Source of the DNA: Streptomyces flaveolus
GTDB lineage: Bacteria; Actinomycetota; Actinomycetes; Streptomycetales; Streptomycetaceae
DNA: 64,000 bases
Reading direction: 5' to 3'
Assembly (NCBI RefSeq): GCF_014648815.1
Contig: NZ_BMRV01000009.1
Span: 186,001 to 250,000, forward strand
The position numbers and the translations under genes are program-made. This document shows positions 8,161-17,573 of this stretch, in pieces. Position 1 is the first letter of the stretch; the number at the start of each line of letters is the position of its first letter. Below the pieces are notes generated by a model that was not told where the DNA came from, searched no databases, and saw only the letters and a program-made list of their open reading frames with translations.

Positions 8161-9005
8161 TCGTCGCGGGGGCCGCCGTCCAGGGCACCGGGCACCTGGC
8201 GACGGGACGGGGATGCCAGGACGCCTTCAAAGCGGTCGACCTGGGCGAGAGCGCCGTCCTCGCCGTAGCGGACGGCGCCGGCGGACGGGAGCGCAGCGCG
8301 CTCGGCGCCCACATCGCCGTGGACACGGCCTGCCGGGTGATGGCCGAGGACGCCCCTGGCCCGGAGGACGCCCCGGAGACCTGGACCCGGTGGATCGCCG
8401 CGGCCGGCGCCCGGGTGGTCGCGGAGTACCTGCGGTCGGTGACGGCCGTCCTGTCGGCGACGGCTCCGGCCCACCCGGCGCACCGGACGGACCCGCCGGA
8501 CGCGGAGCCCGTGGACGCCGGCGCCCTCGCCGCCACCCTGGCCGCCGCCGTCGTCCGGCCGCCGTGGGCGGCGTTCGTCTCGGTCGGCGACTGCTTCGGC
8601 ACCGTGCTCACCCGGCGGGCCACGGACGGGACGGAGCCGGAGCCGGCCGAGCGCTGCCACCTCGTCCTGCCGCCGCCCGAACCCCGGGGTCCGGGACCGG
8701 TGTTCCTCTCCTCGCCCGGGGCCGCTCTGCGGGCACGGTCGTTCGTGGTGTGGGAGCCGGAACTCAGCGGCGTCGTCCTCGCCACGGACGGCTGCGCCGC
8801 ACTGACCCTCGACCACCCCTCCGTACGCGGACTGCCCCCGCAGGCGGGGCCGTTGCCGTCGGAGCGGTTCTTCTGCGGGCTCGCCGCCACCCTGCGCGCC
8901 AACGGCGGGAACGCCGAACCCCTGCGGGCCCTGCTCTCCGGGCCGGGGGCGGCACGCACCGGCGACGACCTGACCGTGCTGTGCGCCCTGGCCGACGGGA
9001 GGTGA
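8157..9005 (+). CDS. PP2C-family protein phosphatase
   Basis: 282 aa. Motifs of the metal-dependent PP2C fold appear in order: VADGAGG (about 36-42), VGDCFG (about 143-148), LATDGC (about 206-211) and GDDLTV near the C-terminus. The Asp in VADGAGG and the Asp in GDDLTV are the expected metal ligands. It overlaps the vWA gene by 4 nt and is followed after 2 nt by a Ser/Thr kinase gene, so it probably reverses phosphorylation by that kinase. No membrane or signal segment is seen. Confidence 0.88.
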   Translation: MIVAGAAVQGTGHLATGRGCQDAFKAVDLGESAVLAVADGAGGRERSALGAHIAVDTACRVMAEDAPGPEDAPETWTRWIAAAGARVVAEYLRSVTAVLSATAPAHPAHRTDPPDAEPVDAGALAATLAAAVVRPPWAAFVSVGDCFGTVLTRRATDGTEPEPAERCHLVLPPPEPRGPGPVFLSSPGAALRARSFVVWEPELSGVVLATDGCAALTLDHPSVRGLPPQAGPLPSERFFCGLAATLRANGGNAEPLRALLSGPGAARTGDDLTVLCALADGR

Positions 9006-9007
9006 CG

Positions 9008-10048
9008 ATGGCCCTCACCGTGGTGTCCGGCAACGGACGCGAATGGCGCCTCACCGAGCGGATAGGCAGCGGCTCGGAGGGAGTCGTGTACGGCGTCGAC
9101 GACGCGCGCCCCCTGGTGGCCAAGCTCGTCCCCGACCCGCCCGACCCGGCCGCCTACCGCCGCCGCATAGCCCGGCTGGTCCGCCAGCGCCGCGAGCCGC
9201 GCACGGTGCGGCTGCTCTCCACGGCGCCGGTACGGGTCGCCTGGCCGATGGTGGGGGTGCGCACCGGTGGCCCGGGCGCCGACGGCGTCGACGGCTACGT
9301 GATGACCGACATGCGCCACGCCCACCGGCCCTTCCCGCACCTGCTGACCCCGGCCGCCCGCCGCGCCCTGCTGCCCCGGGCCACCTGGGCGACCGCGCTG
9401 ACCGCCGCCCTCTCGCTCGCCCGGCTGCTGGCCGACCTGCACGCCGAGGGCTATGTGGTCGGCGACCTCAAGCCCGACAACCTGTGGGTGGACGACCGGG
9501 GCGAGGTCGGCATGGCCGACGTGGACTCCTGGCAGTTCACGGACGGCGGCGAACTGTTCCCGGGGCGGATGGGCACCACCGGCTACCTGGCCCCCGAGCG
9601 GATCGGCGCGCCCGCCGGCACCCCGCCGCAGCGGACCTCGGACGACTTCGTGCTCGCCGTTCTGATCCACCAGCTGCTGATGGACGGACTGCACCCCTTC
9701 GCCGGGTATCCCGCGGACGGCGGCGACTACCGCTCCCACGACGACAACGTCCTGCACGGCCGGTGCCGCCTCCTCGACCGCACGTCGGTGCTGCTGCCCC
9801 GTTCCGCGCCGCCCGTCGACCTGCTGCCCCGGCGGCTCGCGGACCTGATGCGCGCCGCGTTCGGCGGCGTGCGGCCCTCCGCGTCGGCCTGGGCCGAGGC
9901 GCTGGCCGCCGAGTCGGCCCCGACCCGGCTGAGGACCTGCCGGACGGACCCCCTGCACGTGCACACGGTGGAGCGGCCCTGGTGCCCCTGGTGCGACCTG
10001 GCCGAACGGGCCGGCGAGGGGCAGGACCCGAAGGAGGAGACCGCATGA
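9008..10048 (+). CDS. Ser/Thr protein kinase-like protein with C-terminal zinc-binding motif
   Basis: 346 aa. The Gly-rich loop is RIGSGSEGVVY (about 18-28) and the ATP-binding Lys lies in LVAKLV. The catalytic loop is GDLKPDN with Asp153, but the usual HRD is replaced by VGD. The metal-binding DFG is ADVDSW, with Asp171. The activation segment ends GTTGYLAPER. The C-terminus has cysteines in RTCRTDP and PWCPWCDL, likely a zinc ribbon. It therefore looks active but divergent. The paired phosphatase is directly upstream. GTG at 9002 is an alternative start, overlapping the PP2C stop. The stop overlaps the radical SAM gene (ATGA). Confidence 0.88.
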   Translation: MALTVVSGNGREWRLTERIGSGSEGVVYGVDDARPLVAKLVPDPPDPAAYRRRIARLVRQRREPRTVRLLSTAPVRVAWPMVGVRTGGPGADGVDGYVMTDMRHAHRPFPHLLTPAARRALLPRATWATALTAALSLARLLADLHAEGYVVGDLKPDNLWVDDRGEVGMADVDSWQFTDGGELFPGRMGTTGYLAPERIGAPAGTPPQRTSDDFVLAVLIHQLLMDGLHPFAGYPADGGDYRSHDDNVLHGRCRLLDRTSVLLPRSAPPVDLLPRRLADLMRAAFGGVRPSASAWAEALAAESAPTRLRTCRTDPLHVHTVERPWCPWCDLAERAGEGQDPKEETA

Positions 10049-10695
10049 CCGAGACGACCCGGCTCTCCGTGGCCCGCAGGCTCGGCCACTGCACCGTCCT
10101 CGGCCCGGGAAACCGCGCCGTGATCTGGGTGCAGGGCTGCCCCCTGCGCTGCCACGGCTGCGTGGCCGCCGAGACCCTGCCCTTCGAGGGCGGCACCGCG
10201 TACACCGTCGGCGAACTCGCCGACTGGCTCTGCGCACTGCCCGACGTGGAGGGCGTCACCCTCTCCGGCGGCGAGCCCTTCAGTCAGGCGGCCCCGCTGG
10301 CCGCGCTGCTCGACGCGGTACGCGCGCGCAGGCCCGGGCTCAGCGCGATGGCGTACTCGGGATTCCGCTACGAGGCCCTGCGCAGGGGCGGCCCGGACCG
10401 GCAGGCCCTGCTGCGGCGCCTCGACCTCCTCGTCGACGGCCCCTACGTGGCCGCGCGCCACGCCGGTCTGCGCTGGCGGGGCTCGGCCAACCAGCGCATC
10501 GTCGCCCTCACCGACCGCTACGCCCACCTGACGGACCAGCCCGACACCAGCGCGGGCGTCGAACTCTCGCTGGAGGCCGACGGATCGCTCTCCTGGGCCG
10601 GGGTGCCACCGACCCCCGGATTCCGGGAGGGACTCGAGGAACAACTCGCGGCGCGGGGCTTCGTGCTGCACACCCAGGCACGGAGGGAAGCATGA
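10045..10695 (+). CDS. 4Fe-4S radical SAM activating-enzyme-like protein
   Basis: 216 aa. The cluster motif is Cys32-x3-Cys36-x2-Cys39 in QGCPLRCHGCV, and TLSGGEPF is the SAM-binding GGE motif. Length and layout resemble NrdG/PflA-type activating enzymes, which generate glycyl radicals. No glycyl radical enzyme is nearby, so the substrate is unknown; a protein or nucleotide in this conflict operon is possible. It overlaps both neighbours by 4 nt. Confidence 0.87.
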   Translation: MTETTRLSVARRLGHCTVLGPGNRAVIWVQGCPLRCHGCVAAETLPFEGGTAYTVGELADWLCALPDVEGVTLSGGEPFSQAAPLAALLDAVRARRPGLSAMAYSGFRYEALRRGGPDRQALLRRLDLLVDGPYVAARHAGLRWRGSANQRIVALTDRYAHLTDQPDTSAGVELSLEADGSLSWAGVPPTPGFREGLEEQLAARGFVLHTQARREA

Positions 10696-12146
10696 GCGGA
10701 TCACCGAAGTACAGCACCGTCACGGTCGCTCCCGCCTACCGGCAGCGGGAGGAGCAACGGCGCCGGGAACAGCAGGCGGCACGCCGCCGCCGCGAGGCCC
10801 AGCGCGCCAGGGAACGCGCCGAACTCGCCGCCCGGCGGGCCCGGGAGGCCGCCGCGCGCCGGGAACGGGCGAAGGCCGAGGCCGAGCGTCGGCGACACGA
10901 ACTCGCGGCCCGGCGCACCGCCGAGCAGCAGGCCCACGCCGCCCGGCTCGGCCAGGAGCAGGCGGGCGCCGACGCACGCCGCCTCGACGAGGTGCACGAC
11001 CTGCTCGTCCGCGTCCGGACGTCCGGCAACGGCGCCCCGGCCGGCGAACTGGACGCGCTGGAACAACAGGTGCGGACGCTGCGGGGCAGGATCGGCCACG
11101 GGGAGCAGCTCGGCGGGGCGATCGAGGAACTGCGCGGCCGCATCGTCCTGCTGGACCGGCGGGGGGACGACGCCGACCGGGGAGCCGACCCCGGTGCCGT
11201 GCTGGCCGGCTTCGAACGCAGGCTGGCCGAGATCGGCCCGGACGCCGCGGAGCACGACGCGGAGGGCCGGCAGCGGTGCCTGGAACTGCTCGGCCGGCTG
11301 CGCGCCTCGGCCGGTCCCGACGGCCGGACCCGTTTCGAGGCACTGCTCGGCACGATGGAGCACGCGCTCACCCGGCACGCCGCGACCGCCGCGGGGCGCG
11401 TCGAGGCGGAACGGCAGCGCGAACAGCAGGTCCGGGAGGAGCAGCGGCAGGCCGAGGAACGCGCCGCCGCCCGGGCCGCGGCCGATGAGGCGGCCCAGGA
11501 GGCGGAACGCGAACGCCTGGCGGCCGCCCTCGGTGAGGCGGCGGACCGGCTCGACGTCGTGCACCGCTCCGCGCAGGACGCGGCGGAGGACGCCCGGGAA
11601 CTCGCCGACCCGCAGCTCGCGGAACGGATCGAGGAGGCCCTGCGCGCCGCCACCGGGCCGCTCGCGGCGGGCGCGGCGACCGAGGCCCTCGCGGCGGTCA
11701 CCGCGCTGGAGGAACTGCTCCCCGAGGCCGAGGCGCGGCTGGACGAACTCCAGCTGGCCCATACCCGGCGGATGGACCTCGGACAGGCGCTCCAGGACGC
11801 CATGCTCGGCGAGGGCTTCGCCTTCCTGGGCGGCGAGGACCAGGGCGAGCGCCTCGTCCTGCGCTTCGAACGTCCCAGCGGCGCGAGCTACGAGACGACG
11901 ATCGCCACGGACACCGGCGGCACGCCCGTACTCGTCTACCACGTGGACGGCGAGCCCGACGTGGCCCTCGAACCGGCGCCCGAGGGCGCGGTGTGCGACC
12001 GGACGGAGGACCTCCTGGAGCGGGTGCACGAGGCGGTCGGCGGACAGGACGGCTTCGTCCCCGGCGAACTCACCTGGCAGGGCAAGCCGCCCTCGCGGCA
12101 GGCCCGGCAGCTGCCCGGCGCGGAGGAGTGGACATGGAGCCGGTGA
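10692..12146 (+). CDS. long coiled-coil protein of the conflict operon
   Basis: 484 aa. Residues about 15-110 are an Arg/Glu/Ala/Gln-rich helix, and about 220-270 a second Glu/Arg/Gln coiled coil. Shorter helical segments lie between them. The last ~110 residues form a compact mixed domain containing GFAFLGGEDQGERLVLRFERPSG and VYHVDGEPDVALE. There are no catalytic motifs. It probably serves as a scaffold or ruler for the adjacent chaperone-like ATPases. It is coupled to radical SAM upstream (ATGA) and overlaps the AAA+ gene downstream by 13 nt. Confidence 0.75.
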   Translation: MSGSPKYSTVTVAPAYRQREEQRRREQQAARRRREAQRARERAELAARRAREAAARRERAKAEAERRRHELAARRTAEQQAHAARLGQEQAGADARRLDEVHDLLVRVRTSGNGAPAGELDALEQQVRTLRGRIGHGEQLGGAIEELRGRIVLLDRRGDDADRGADPGAVLAGFERRLAEIGPDAAEHDAEGRQRCLELLGRLRASAGPDGRTRFEALLGTMEHALTRHAATAAGRVEAERQREQQVREEQRQAEERAAARAAADEAAQEAERERLAAALGEAADRLDVVHRSAQDAAEDARELADPQLAERIEEALRAATGPLAAGAATEALAAVTALEELLPEAEARLDELQLAHTRRMDLGQALQDAMLGEGFAFLGGEDQGERLVLRFERPSGASYETTIATDTGGTPVLVYHVDGEPDVALEPAPEGAVCDRTEDLLERVHEAVGGQDGFVPGELTWQGKPPSRQARQLPGAEEWTWSR

Positions 12147-14326
12147 GCACGGTCGGCTGGGACAAGCGGGCGAACGGCGTCGGCGGCCCGTCGCCCTCCG
12201 AACGCGCCGAGCAGCGGGGCGGTGCCGGCCGGGACGGTGAGCCGGCCGCCGCGGACGGCATGATGCCGCTGTGGGCGGTCTCCCTCGGGTGGGAGCTGCG
12301 ACGCGGGCGCCAGGTGATCCTGAACGGGCAGGTCAGGGACCGCTGGTGGTTCGAGGACCGGCCCGCCTCGTTCCGCGAGGTGGTCGCCGGGATGCTGGAG
12401 CTGCGCGGCGCGGAACTGGTCGGCTGGTGGGACCCGGTCGCCGGGCTCACCTTCCCGGTCCCGGGCCACGCCGAACGCTTCGACCGCCTGGTCGCGGGAC
12501 TCCCGCCGAACGACCCCCAGGGCACCCGCCCCGCCACACCCGGCGGCGCTCATGGCGGCGCGTCGAACGGCACACCCGGCGGCACGGCCCACGGGACCGG
12601 CACCGGCACCGGCGCCCCGGACGGCCGGGGCCGGTCACCGGAGGACGGCAGGACGGCACGCCCCTGGGAGAACCGCGGCGAGGACGACGCGACCGACACC
12701 GAGGCCCGCACCGCGCGCACCCGGCGCGGCGACGAGCGGCACCGCGGCCGCGAGCGCCTGCTGGCCCCGCGGACGCCGGGACGGCCCCGGACCTTCGACG
12801 ACGTCGTCGCCACCGTGCACCGCCTGGCCGCCTCGCCCGACGCGGCCACGGCGTTCGTCTTCGAGGACGTCGACCACCAACTCCCGCCCGGCCAGCCCGA
12901 CTCGCACCTCGGCTATCTGCGGCTGCGCGCCGCCATGACGGACGCCGTGACCCCGCACTCCGCCGCGGGACCCGCCCCGCACGCCCGCAACGCCGTCCTC
13001 TGCGCCGTGGGCGACGTGGGACGCCTGCCCGGCTGGTTCCACCTGGAGGACCCCCGGATCGCCACCCTCCACATCGCCCCGCCCGACCCCAGCGAACGCC
13101 GGCTCTGGCTGAGCTGGCTGCACCGGCACTTCAACGGCGCGCAGGACGCCTCGCGTGCCGACCTCGAAGGCCTCGTGGGCGCCACCGACGGCATGACGGG
13201 CTGGGACATCGAGTCCCTCGCCCGGACCTCGTGGCTGCGCAACGCACCCCTGCGCAAGCCCGACAAGCTCCTGGAGCTGCACCGGCTCAACGTGAGCGTC
13301 GACCCCTGGACCCAGCTCGACCGCGAGACCGTCGCCGGCGCCGCGGACGTGCTCGGGGCCCGGGTGGTCGGCCAGGACACGGCCGTGCACGCCGTCGCGT
13401 CGGCCCTGCAGTCCGCCTTCGTCGGCGTCGACTTCGGCAACTCCGGGAACGCGCGGCCCCGGGGCGCGTTCTTCTTCGTCGGCCCCACCGGCGTCGGCAA
13501 GACCGAACTGGCCAAGTCGGTCGCCGAGCTGATGTTCGGCGACCAGAGCGCCTACGCCCGGTTCGACATGAGCGAGTACCAGCAGGAGCACGCCGCCGAA
13601 CGCCTCGCCGGCGCACCGCCGGGCTACATCGGCCACGAGCAGGGCGGCGAGCTGACCCGCAGGGTGCAGGAACGGCCGTTCAGCGTGCTGCTCTTCGACG
13701 AGATCGAGAAGGCCCATCCCAAGGTGCTGGACAAGTTCCTGCAGATCCTGGAGGACGGCCGGCTCACCGACGGACGCGGCCAGACCGCGTACTTCTCCCA
13801 GTGCCTGATCATCTTCACCTCCAACACGGGCGCGGACGCGGTGCAGGGCCTGCTGAGCGAGCGCGGCGACGAGCTCACCTACCCCGAGCTCGAGGCGCAC
13901 TTCACGCGGGCGGTGGAGGAGAAGTTCCGGCAGATCGGCAGGCCGGAGATCTACGGGCGGCTCAAGCCCGGCGTGGTCGTCTTCGACATGCTGCGCCGCG
14001 AGCACATCGTCCGGATCGCCGACCGGCTCCTCGGACAGCTCACCGAGTCGGTGCGCGAGCGGCACCGCGTCGAGCTGGTCCCCGACGCGGACACCCTGCA
14101 CCCGTGGATCACCGAGCGGATGTCGGACCCCGAGCACCAGGCGTACGGCGGACGGCAGATCCGCAACGAACTGGAGCAGGTGCGGGCGGCCGTCGTGCGC
14201 CACCTGCTGGAGCACCGGCCGGCCCCGGGGAGCCGGATCCGGGCCGCCATCGCGGCCGACGGCACCGCCCGCGTCACGGCCGACGGGACCGCGCCCCGCG
14301 CGCGGGAGGAGGGCGAGGGAACGTGA
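12134..14326 (+). CDS. ClpB/ClpA-like AAA+ ATPase
   Basis: 730 aa. The C-terminal half is a Clp-type D2 module: Walker A GPTGVGKT at 450-457, pore loop GAPPGYIGHEQGG, Walker B LLFDEIEKAHP with Asp522-Glu523, sensor ITFTSNTGA-like (IIFTSNTGA), then the small C-terminal D2 lid. The first half has an N-terminal domain (about 40-115) with WELRRGRQVILNGQVRD, a variable Gly/Thr/Arg linker, and a degenerate AAA domain in which FVFEDVDHQL resembles Walker B but no Walker A is seen. Start 12134 has GGAGG 7 nt upstream; GTG 12143 is an alternative. It likely remodels protein complexes in this system, perhaps with the Hsp70-like neighbour. Confidence 0.9.
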   Translation: MEPVSTVGWDKRANGVGGPSPSERAEQRGGAGRDGEPAAADGMMPLWAVSLGWELRRGRQVILNGQVRDRWWFEDRPASFREVVAGMLELRGAELVGWWDPVAGLTFPVPGHAERFDRLVAGLPPNDPQGTRPATPGGAHGGASNGTPGGTAHGTGTGTGAPDGRGRSPEDGRTARPWENRGEDDATDTEARTARTRRGDERHRGRERLLAPRTPGRPRTFDDVVATVHRLAASPDAATAFVFEDVDHQLPPGQPDSHLGYLRLRAAMTDAVTPHSAAGPAPHARNAVLCAVGDVGRLPGWFHLEDPRIATLHIAPPDPSERRLWLSWLHRHFNGAQDASRADLEGLVGATDGMTGWDIESLARTSWLRNAPLRKPDKLLELHRLNVSVDPWTQLDRETVAGAADVLGARVVGQDTAVHAVASALQSAFVGVDFGNSGNARPRGAFFFVGPTGVGKTELAKSVAELMFGDQSAYARFDMSEYQQEHAAERLAGAPPGYIGHEQGGELTRRVQERPFSVLLFDEIEKAHPKVLDKFLQILEDGRLTDGRGQTAYFSQCLIIFTSNTGADAVQGLLSERGDELTYPELEAHFTRAVEEKFRQIGRPEIYGRLKPGVVVFDMLRREHIVRIADRLLGQLTESVRERHRVELVPDADTLHPWITERMSDPEHQAYGGRQIRNELEQVRAAVVRHLLEHRPAPGSRIRAAIAADGTARVTADGTAPRAREEGEGT

Positions 14327-16383
14327 TCGGCATCGACCTCGGGCACCGTTTCGGACGCGTCGGGCGGATCGGCCCCGACGGCGAACCGGCCGTGACCGCC
14401 ACCGGACTCGACGGCACCGACGGCGTCCTGGGGCCGCGGCGGGCGCTGCCCCTGCTGTTCGGGCCCGCCCCGGCGGGCAGGGCGGCCGCGGCCGGGGAGC
14501 CGGACCGGCAGGCGGTCCTCGGCATACCGGCGTCCGGCGGCCGGGAGGACGAGCTGCGGCGCGCGGCCGAGAGCGCCGGGCTGGACGTCGCGCGGGTCGT
14601 ACCGGACCCGGTGGCGGTGGCGCTGCACTACGGGGCGGTCGACGAGGGCGTGGACCGCACGGTGCTGGTCTGCGACCAGGGGGCGACGACGCTGGACCTG
14701 ACCGTCCTCGCCGTCACACCGGACCTCACGGTGCGCCTCGTGCGGACCCGCAGTCACCGGCTCGGCGGCGACGACTGGGACGCGGCACTCGCCGCCGGCC
14801 TCGCCGGGCGGCTGCCGGACGGGGTGGACCCGCTCCGGGCGGCGGAGCTGCTGCGGCGCGCACTCGGCGCCTCGGACGAGGCCGTCGAGACCGTCGAGGA
14901 CGCGGCGGGCGGCCGGCACCGGCTGACCCTGGACCGGGCCGCTTTCGAGCGGGCGGTGGGCCCCCTGCGGGAGCGGGCACTCGAAGCCGTGGCGGAGCAA
15001 CTGACCGCGGCCGGGCCGATGGTGGACACGGTCCTGCTGGCCGGCGGCCTGTGCGCGACGCCCGGCCGGCGGGCCGAGATCGAGGAGCTGCCGGCCGCCC
15101 AGGGCCTCACGGTCCGCGGTCACCTGCCCGAACTCGCCGTCGTACGCGGGCTGCTGGCCCTGCGCGACTTCCCCGTCCTGCGCATCGTCGACGGCCCCGC
15201 CCCCGCGCCCGCCCGGACCGGCGGCCGGTACTTCCTGCCGGACCCGGACGCGGACCGTGCCGGCATCCCCGTACGGGACTGGGACCGGGACACCCGTACG
15301 GCCCCTGCCCGGGGCCGGGACACGGACCCCGCCGCCCCACCCGTACCGGACCCCGACCCCCGCCCCCGGCACCCGCTGCCCGAGGACCCCGAACCGGCGA
15401 CACACCGCGACGCCCCCACGACCGCTCCCGGCGACCCGCGGAGCGCCACGGACGGCTCCCGGCCGCCGAACGATCCGTCGTCACCGCACCCGCCTCCACC
15501 GCACGAGCCGGAGCACCCGGCGGCCCCGGTCGCCGGGCCCGCGCCCGCACACCCCACCGTCACCGTCCCCGGCCCCCGTCGGGCACCGGAGCCGCCGCCC
15601 GAGACCCCCGAGGCCGTCCCGGGGCCCTCCCCGGACCCGTACGCCACCCGCGGCCCGGGCGGCCAGGACACCGCGGACACCGCCCCCGGCGCCCCGGCGG
15701 CGGACCCCGCCGATGCCGCCACGGCCCCCCGGGACCACCTCGCCGTCCCCGTCGGACAGCTCCAGGCCCTGCGCCGCGGCGACCACCTCCTCGTCCTGTG
15801 GGCCTGGCCCGACGGCGCCCTCAGCGCCCGCGTCCGCTGGCGCCGCGAGACGGGCCCCGTCGGCGACGGGCCGCGCAGCGGCCTCCCGAGGGAGGGCGAC
15901 ATGCTCTGCCGGCGCCGGGTCTACGAGCACGACGGCGGCCTCGACCTGGCCGTCGGCCGGGGCGCGGTCACCCTCACCGTCGAGGCCCTGGTCGCGGACC
16001 CCGGCGCGGACTGCGAGGGCGCCTCGTCGCTCCTCGTGCCCGCCGAGGCACCCGTCGTGGAGTACGAACCGAGCGTGCGCCGGCGCCTCAAGGGCCGGGT
16101 CGCCTCGGTCGCCTTCACCTCCGCCACCGGCTGCGACCTGCCCGCACTGCGCATCGTCCACAGCCTCGGCCGCTTCCGTCCCACCAGCACCGCCGAGGGC
16201 ACCGTGCTGCACGAGGTGCCCGCGCAACGACTGCCCGCCGGCACCCCGCTGACCGTGGAGTTCCCGCTGCCCGCCACCCGGGGCCCCTCCTGGCTGGTCT
16301 GCTTCCCGGCGGACGGCAACGCCGCCACCGACGCGCCCGTCGACATCCGCCCGACGGCGCTGCACAGACTGCGAGTGACGTGA
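14323..16383 (+). CDS. Hsp70/actin-fold ATPase-like protein with proline-rich linker and beta-rich C-terminus
   Basis: 686 aa. Residues 1-300 carry Hsp70-type nucleotide motifs: IGIDLGHRFGRVG (phosphate 1), CDQGATTLDLTVL with Asp118 (phosphate 2), RLGGDDWDAAL, and VLLAGGLCATPGR (adenosine motif). Residues about 310-465 are a Pro/Asp/Arg-rich disordered linker. Residues about 470-686 form a beta-rich domain that is not the Hsp70 substrate-binding domain. It follows a Clp-like ATPase with a 4-nt overlap, reminiscent of the DnaK-ClpB disaggregase pair but clearly specialised. No J-domain protein is nearby. Confidence 0.85.
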   Translation: MIGIDLGHRFGRVGRIGPDGEPAVTATGLDGTDGVLGPRRALPLLFGPAPAGRAAAAGEPDRQAVLGIPASGGREDELRRAAESAGLDVARVVPDPVAVALHYGAVDEGVDRTVLVCDQGATTLDLTVLAVTPDLTVRLVRTRSHRLGGDDWDAALAAGLAGRLPDGVDPLRAAELLRRALGASDEAVETVEDAAGGRHRLTLDRAAFERAVGPLRERALEAVAEQLTAAGPMVDTVLLAGGLCATPGRRAEIEELPAAQGLTVRGHLPELAVVRGLLALRDFPVLRIVDGPAPAPARTGGRYFLPDPDADRAGIPVRDWDRDTRTAPARGRDTDPAAPPVPDPDPRPRHPLPEDPEPATHRDAPTTAPGDPRSATDGSRPPNDPSSPHPPPPHEPEHPAAPVAGPAPAHPTVTVPGPRRAPEPPPETPEAVPGPSPDPYATRGPGGQDTADTAPGAPAADPADAATAPRDHLAVPVGQLQALRRGDHLLVLWAWPDGALSARVRWRRETGPVGDGPRSGLPREGDMLCRRRVYEHDGGLDLAVGRGAVTLTVEALVADPGADCEGASSLLVPAEAPVVEYEPSVRRRLKGRVASVAFTSATGCDLPALRIVHSLGRFRPTSTAEGTVLHEVPAQRLPAGTPLTVEFPLPATRGPSWLVCFPADGNAATDAPVDIRPTALHRLRVT

Positions 16384-17573
16384 TGGCCAGACGACTCACC
16401 TGCCCCTACTGCTACGAGAGCTTCGCGCCGCGCGAGATCCGCTTCCGCTGCAACAGCCGTCTCAGCCGCACCGGGAAGCAATGCTCACGCCGCCGCGACC
16501 AGGTGCTCGACGAGCGCCGGGGCCCGCGCCCGAGCCACGACCTCGGACCGGACTTCGCCGCCGACGGCCGCAAGCCGACGGCCCCGTGCCCCGACTGCGA
16601 CGGCGAGAGCACCTACCGGATCTGCCCGGTGTGCCACTCCGAACTGCCCGTCCAGTTCGGCCGGGTGGACAACCGGCTGATCGCCATGGTCGGCGCCAAG
16701 GCGTCCGGCAAGACCGTCTACATGACGGTGCTGCTGCACGAGATGAGGAACAGGGTGGGCGAGGCGTTCGGGGCCGCCCTGATGGGCCTGGACGACGCGA
16801 CGATGCGCCGCTACAGCTCCGACTACGAGGACCGCCTCTACCGCGACAACCAGATGTTCCCGGGCACCCAGACCGCCTCCACCAACCTCAACCGGGTGGA
16901 CCCGCTGGTCTTCCGCTTCAGCCTGGGCCGGCGCACCCTCCTCGGCGAACGCCCCCAGCACACCGTCCTGTCCTTCTTCGACACCGCCGGGGAGGACTTC
17001 AGCTCCCGGGAGAGCGTGGAGCTCAACACCCGCTACCTCACCGGCGCCGACGGCATCATCCTGCTCCTCGACCCGCTCCAGATGTCCGACGCCCGGGCCG
17101 GCGCCCTGCCGGGCACCCCGCTGCCGGGCACCGAGGGACTCGACGCGCCCGTCAACGTCCTGTCCCGGGTCACCAGCCTGCTGCTCGCCCCGCGCGGCGG
17201 CCGGTCCTCGCAGAAGATCGACACGCCGATCGCCGTGGTCTTCTCCAAGATGGACGCCTTCTGGCACCAGCTGGACGCCGGCAGCCCGCTGCGCGACTAC
17301 GCCCCGCCGGGCGGCCGGTTCGACGTGAGCGACAGCCTCAGCGTCCACGAGGAGGTGCGCCGGCTCCTCAAGGACTGGGACGGCGTCCAGATCGACCAGC
17401 TCCTCGACAACCACTACACCCGCTACCGCTACTTCGGCGTCTCCGCCCTCGGCCGCAACCCCACCCCCGAGGCCCGGGTCGCCCCTACCGGCATCCAGCC
17501 CTACCGGGTGGCCGACCCGCTGCTGTGGCTGCTCGCCGAGTTCGGTTCGGTGCCGAGGGCGGGACGCGGATGA
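16383..17573 (+). CDS. P-loop GTPase with N-terminal zinc ribbons (double-GTPase type)
   Basis: 396 aa. The N-terminus has CPYCYESF with later Cys residues, then CPDCDGES...CPVC (about 66-80): two zinc-ribbon-like elements. GTPase motifs: Walker A GAKASGKT at 104-111, Walker B FFDTAGEDF, and VVFSKMDAF in the NKxD position, so the guanine-specificity motif is altered to SKMD. It resembles the GTPase partners of GAP1-type proteins in predicted actinobacterial conflict systems. A second GTPase is encoded at 20111, which fits the double-GTPase layout. The start overlaps the previous stop (TGATG). Confidence 0.82.
   Translation: MARRLTCPYCYESFAPREIRFRCNSRLSRTGKQCSRRRDQVLDERRGPRPSHDLGPDFAADGRKPTAPCPDCDGESTYRICPVCHSELPVQFGRVDNRLIAMVGAKASGKTVYMTVLLHEMRNRVGEAFGAALMGLDDATMRRYSSDYEDRLYRDNQMFPGTQTASTNLNRVDPLVFRFSLGRRTLLGERPQHTVLSFFDTAGEDFSSRESVELNTRYLTGADGIILLLDPLQMSDARAGALPGTPLPGTEGLDAPVNVLSRVTSLLLAPRGGRSSQKIDTPIAVVFSKMDAFWHQLDAGSPLRDYAPPGGRFDVSDSLSVHEEVRRLLKDWDGVQIDQLLDNHYTRYRYFGVSALGRNPTPEARVAPTGIQPYRVADPLLWLLAEFGSVPRAGRG

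Noticed and set aside
12271..14322. Upstream extension of the Hsp70-like frame
   Set aside because: It lies entirely within the Clp-like gene in another frame; the Hsp70 motif begins right at GTG 14323.
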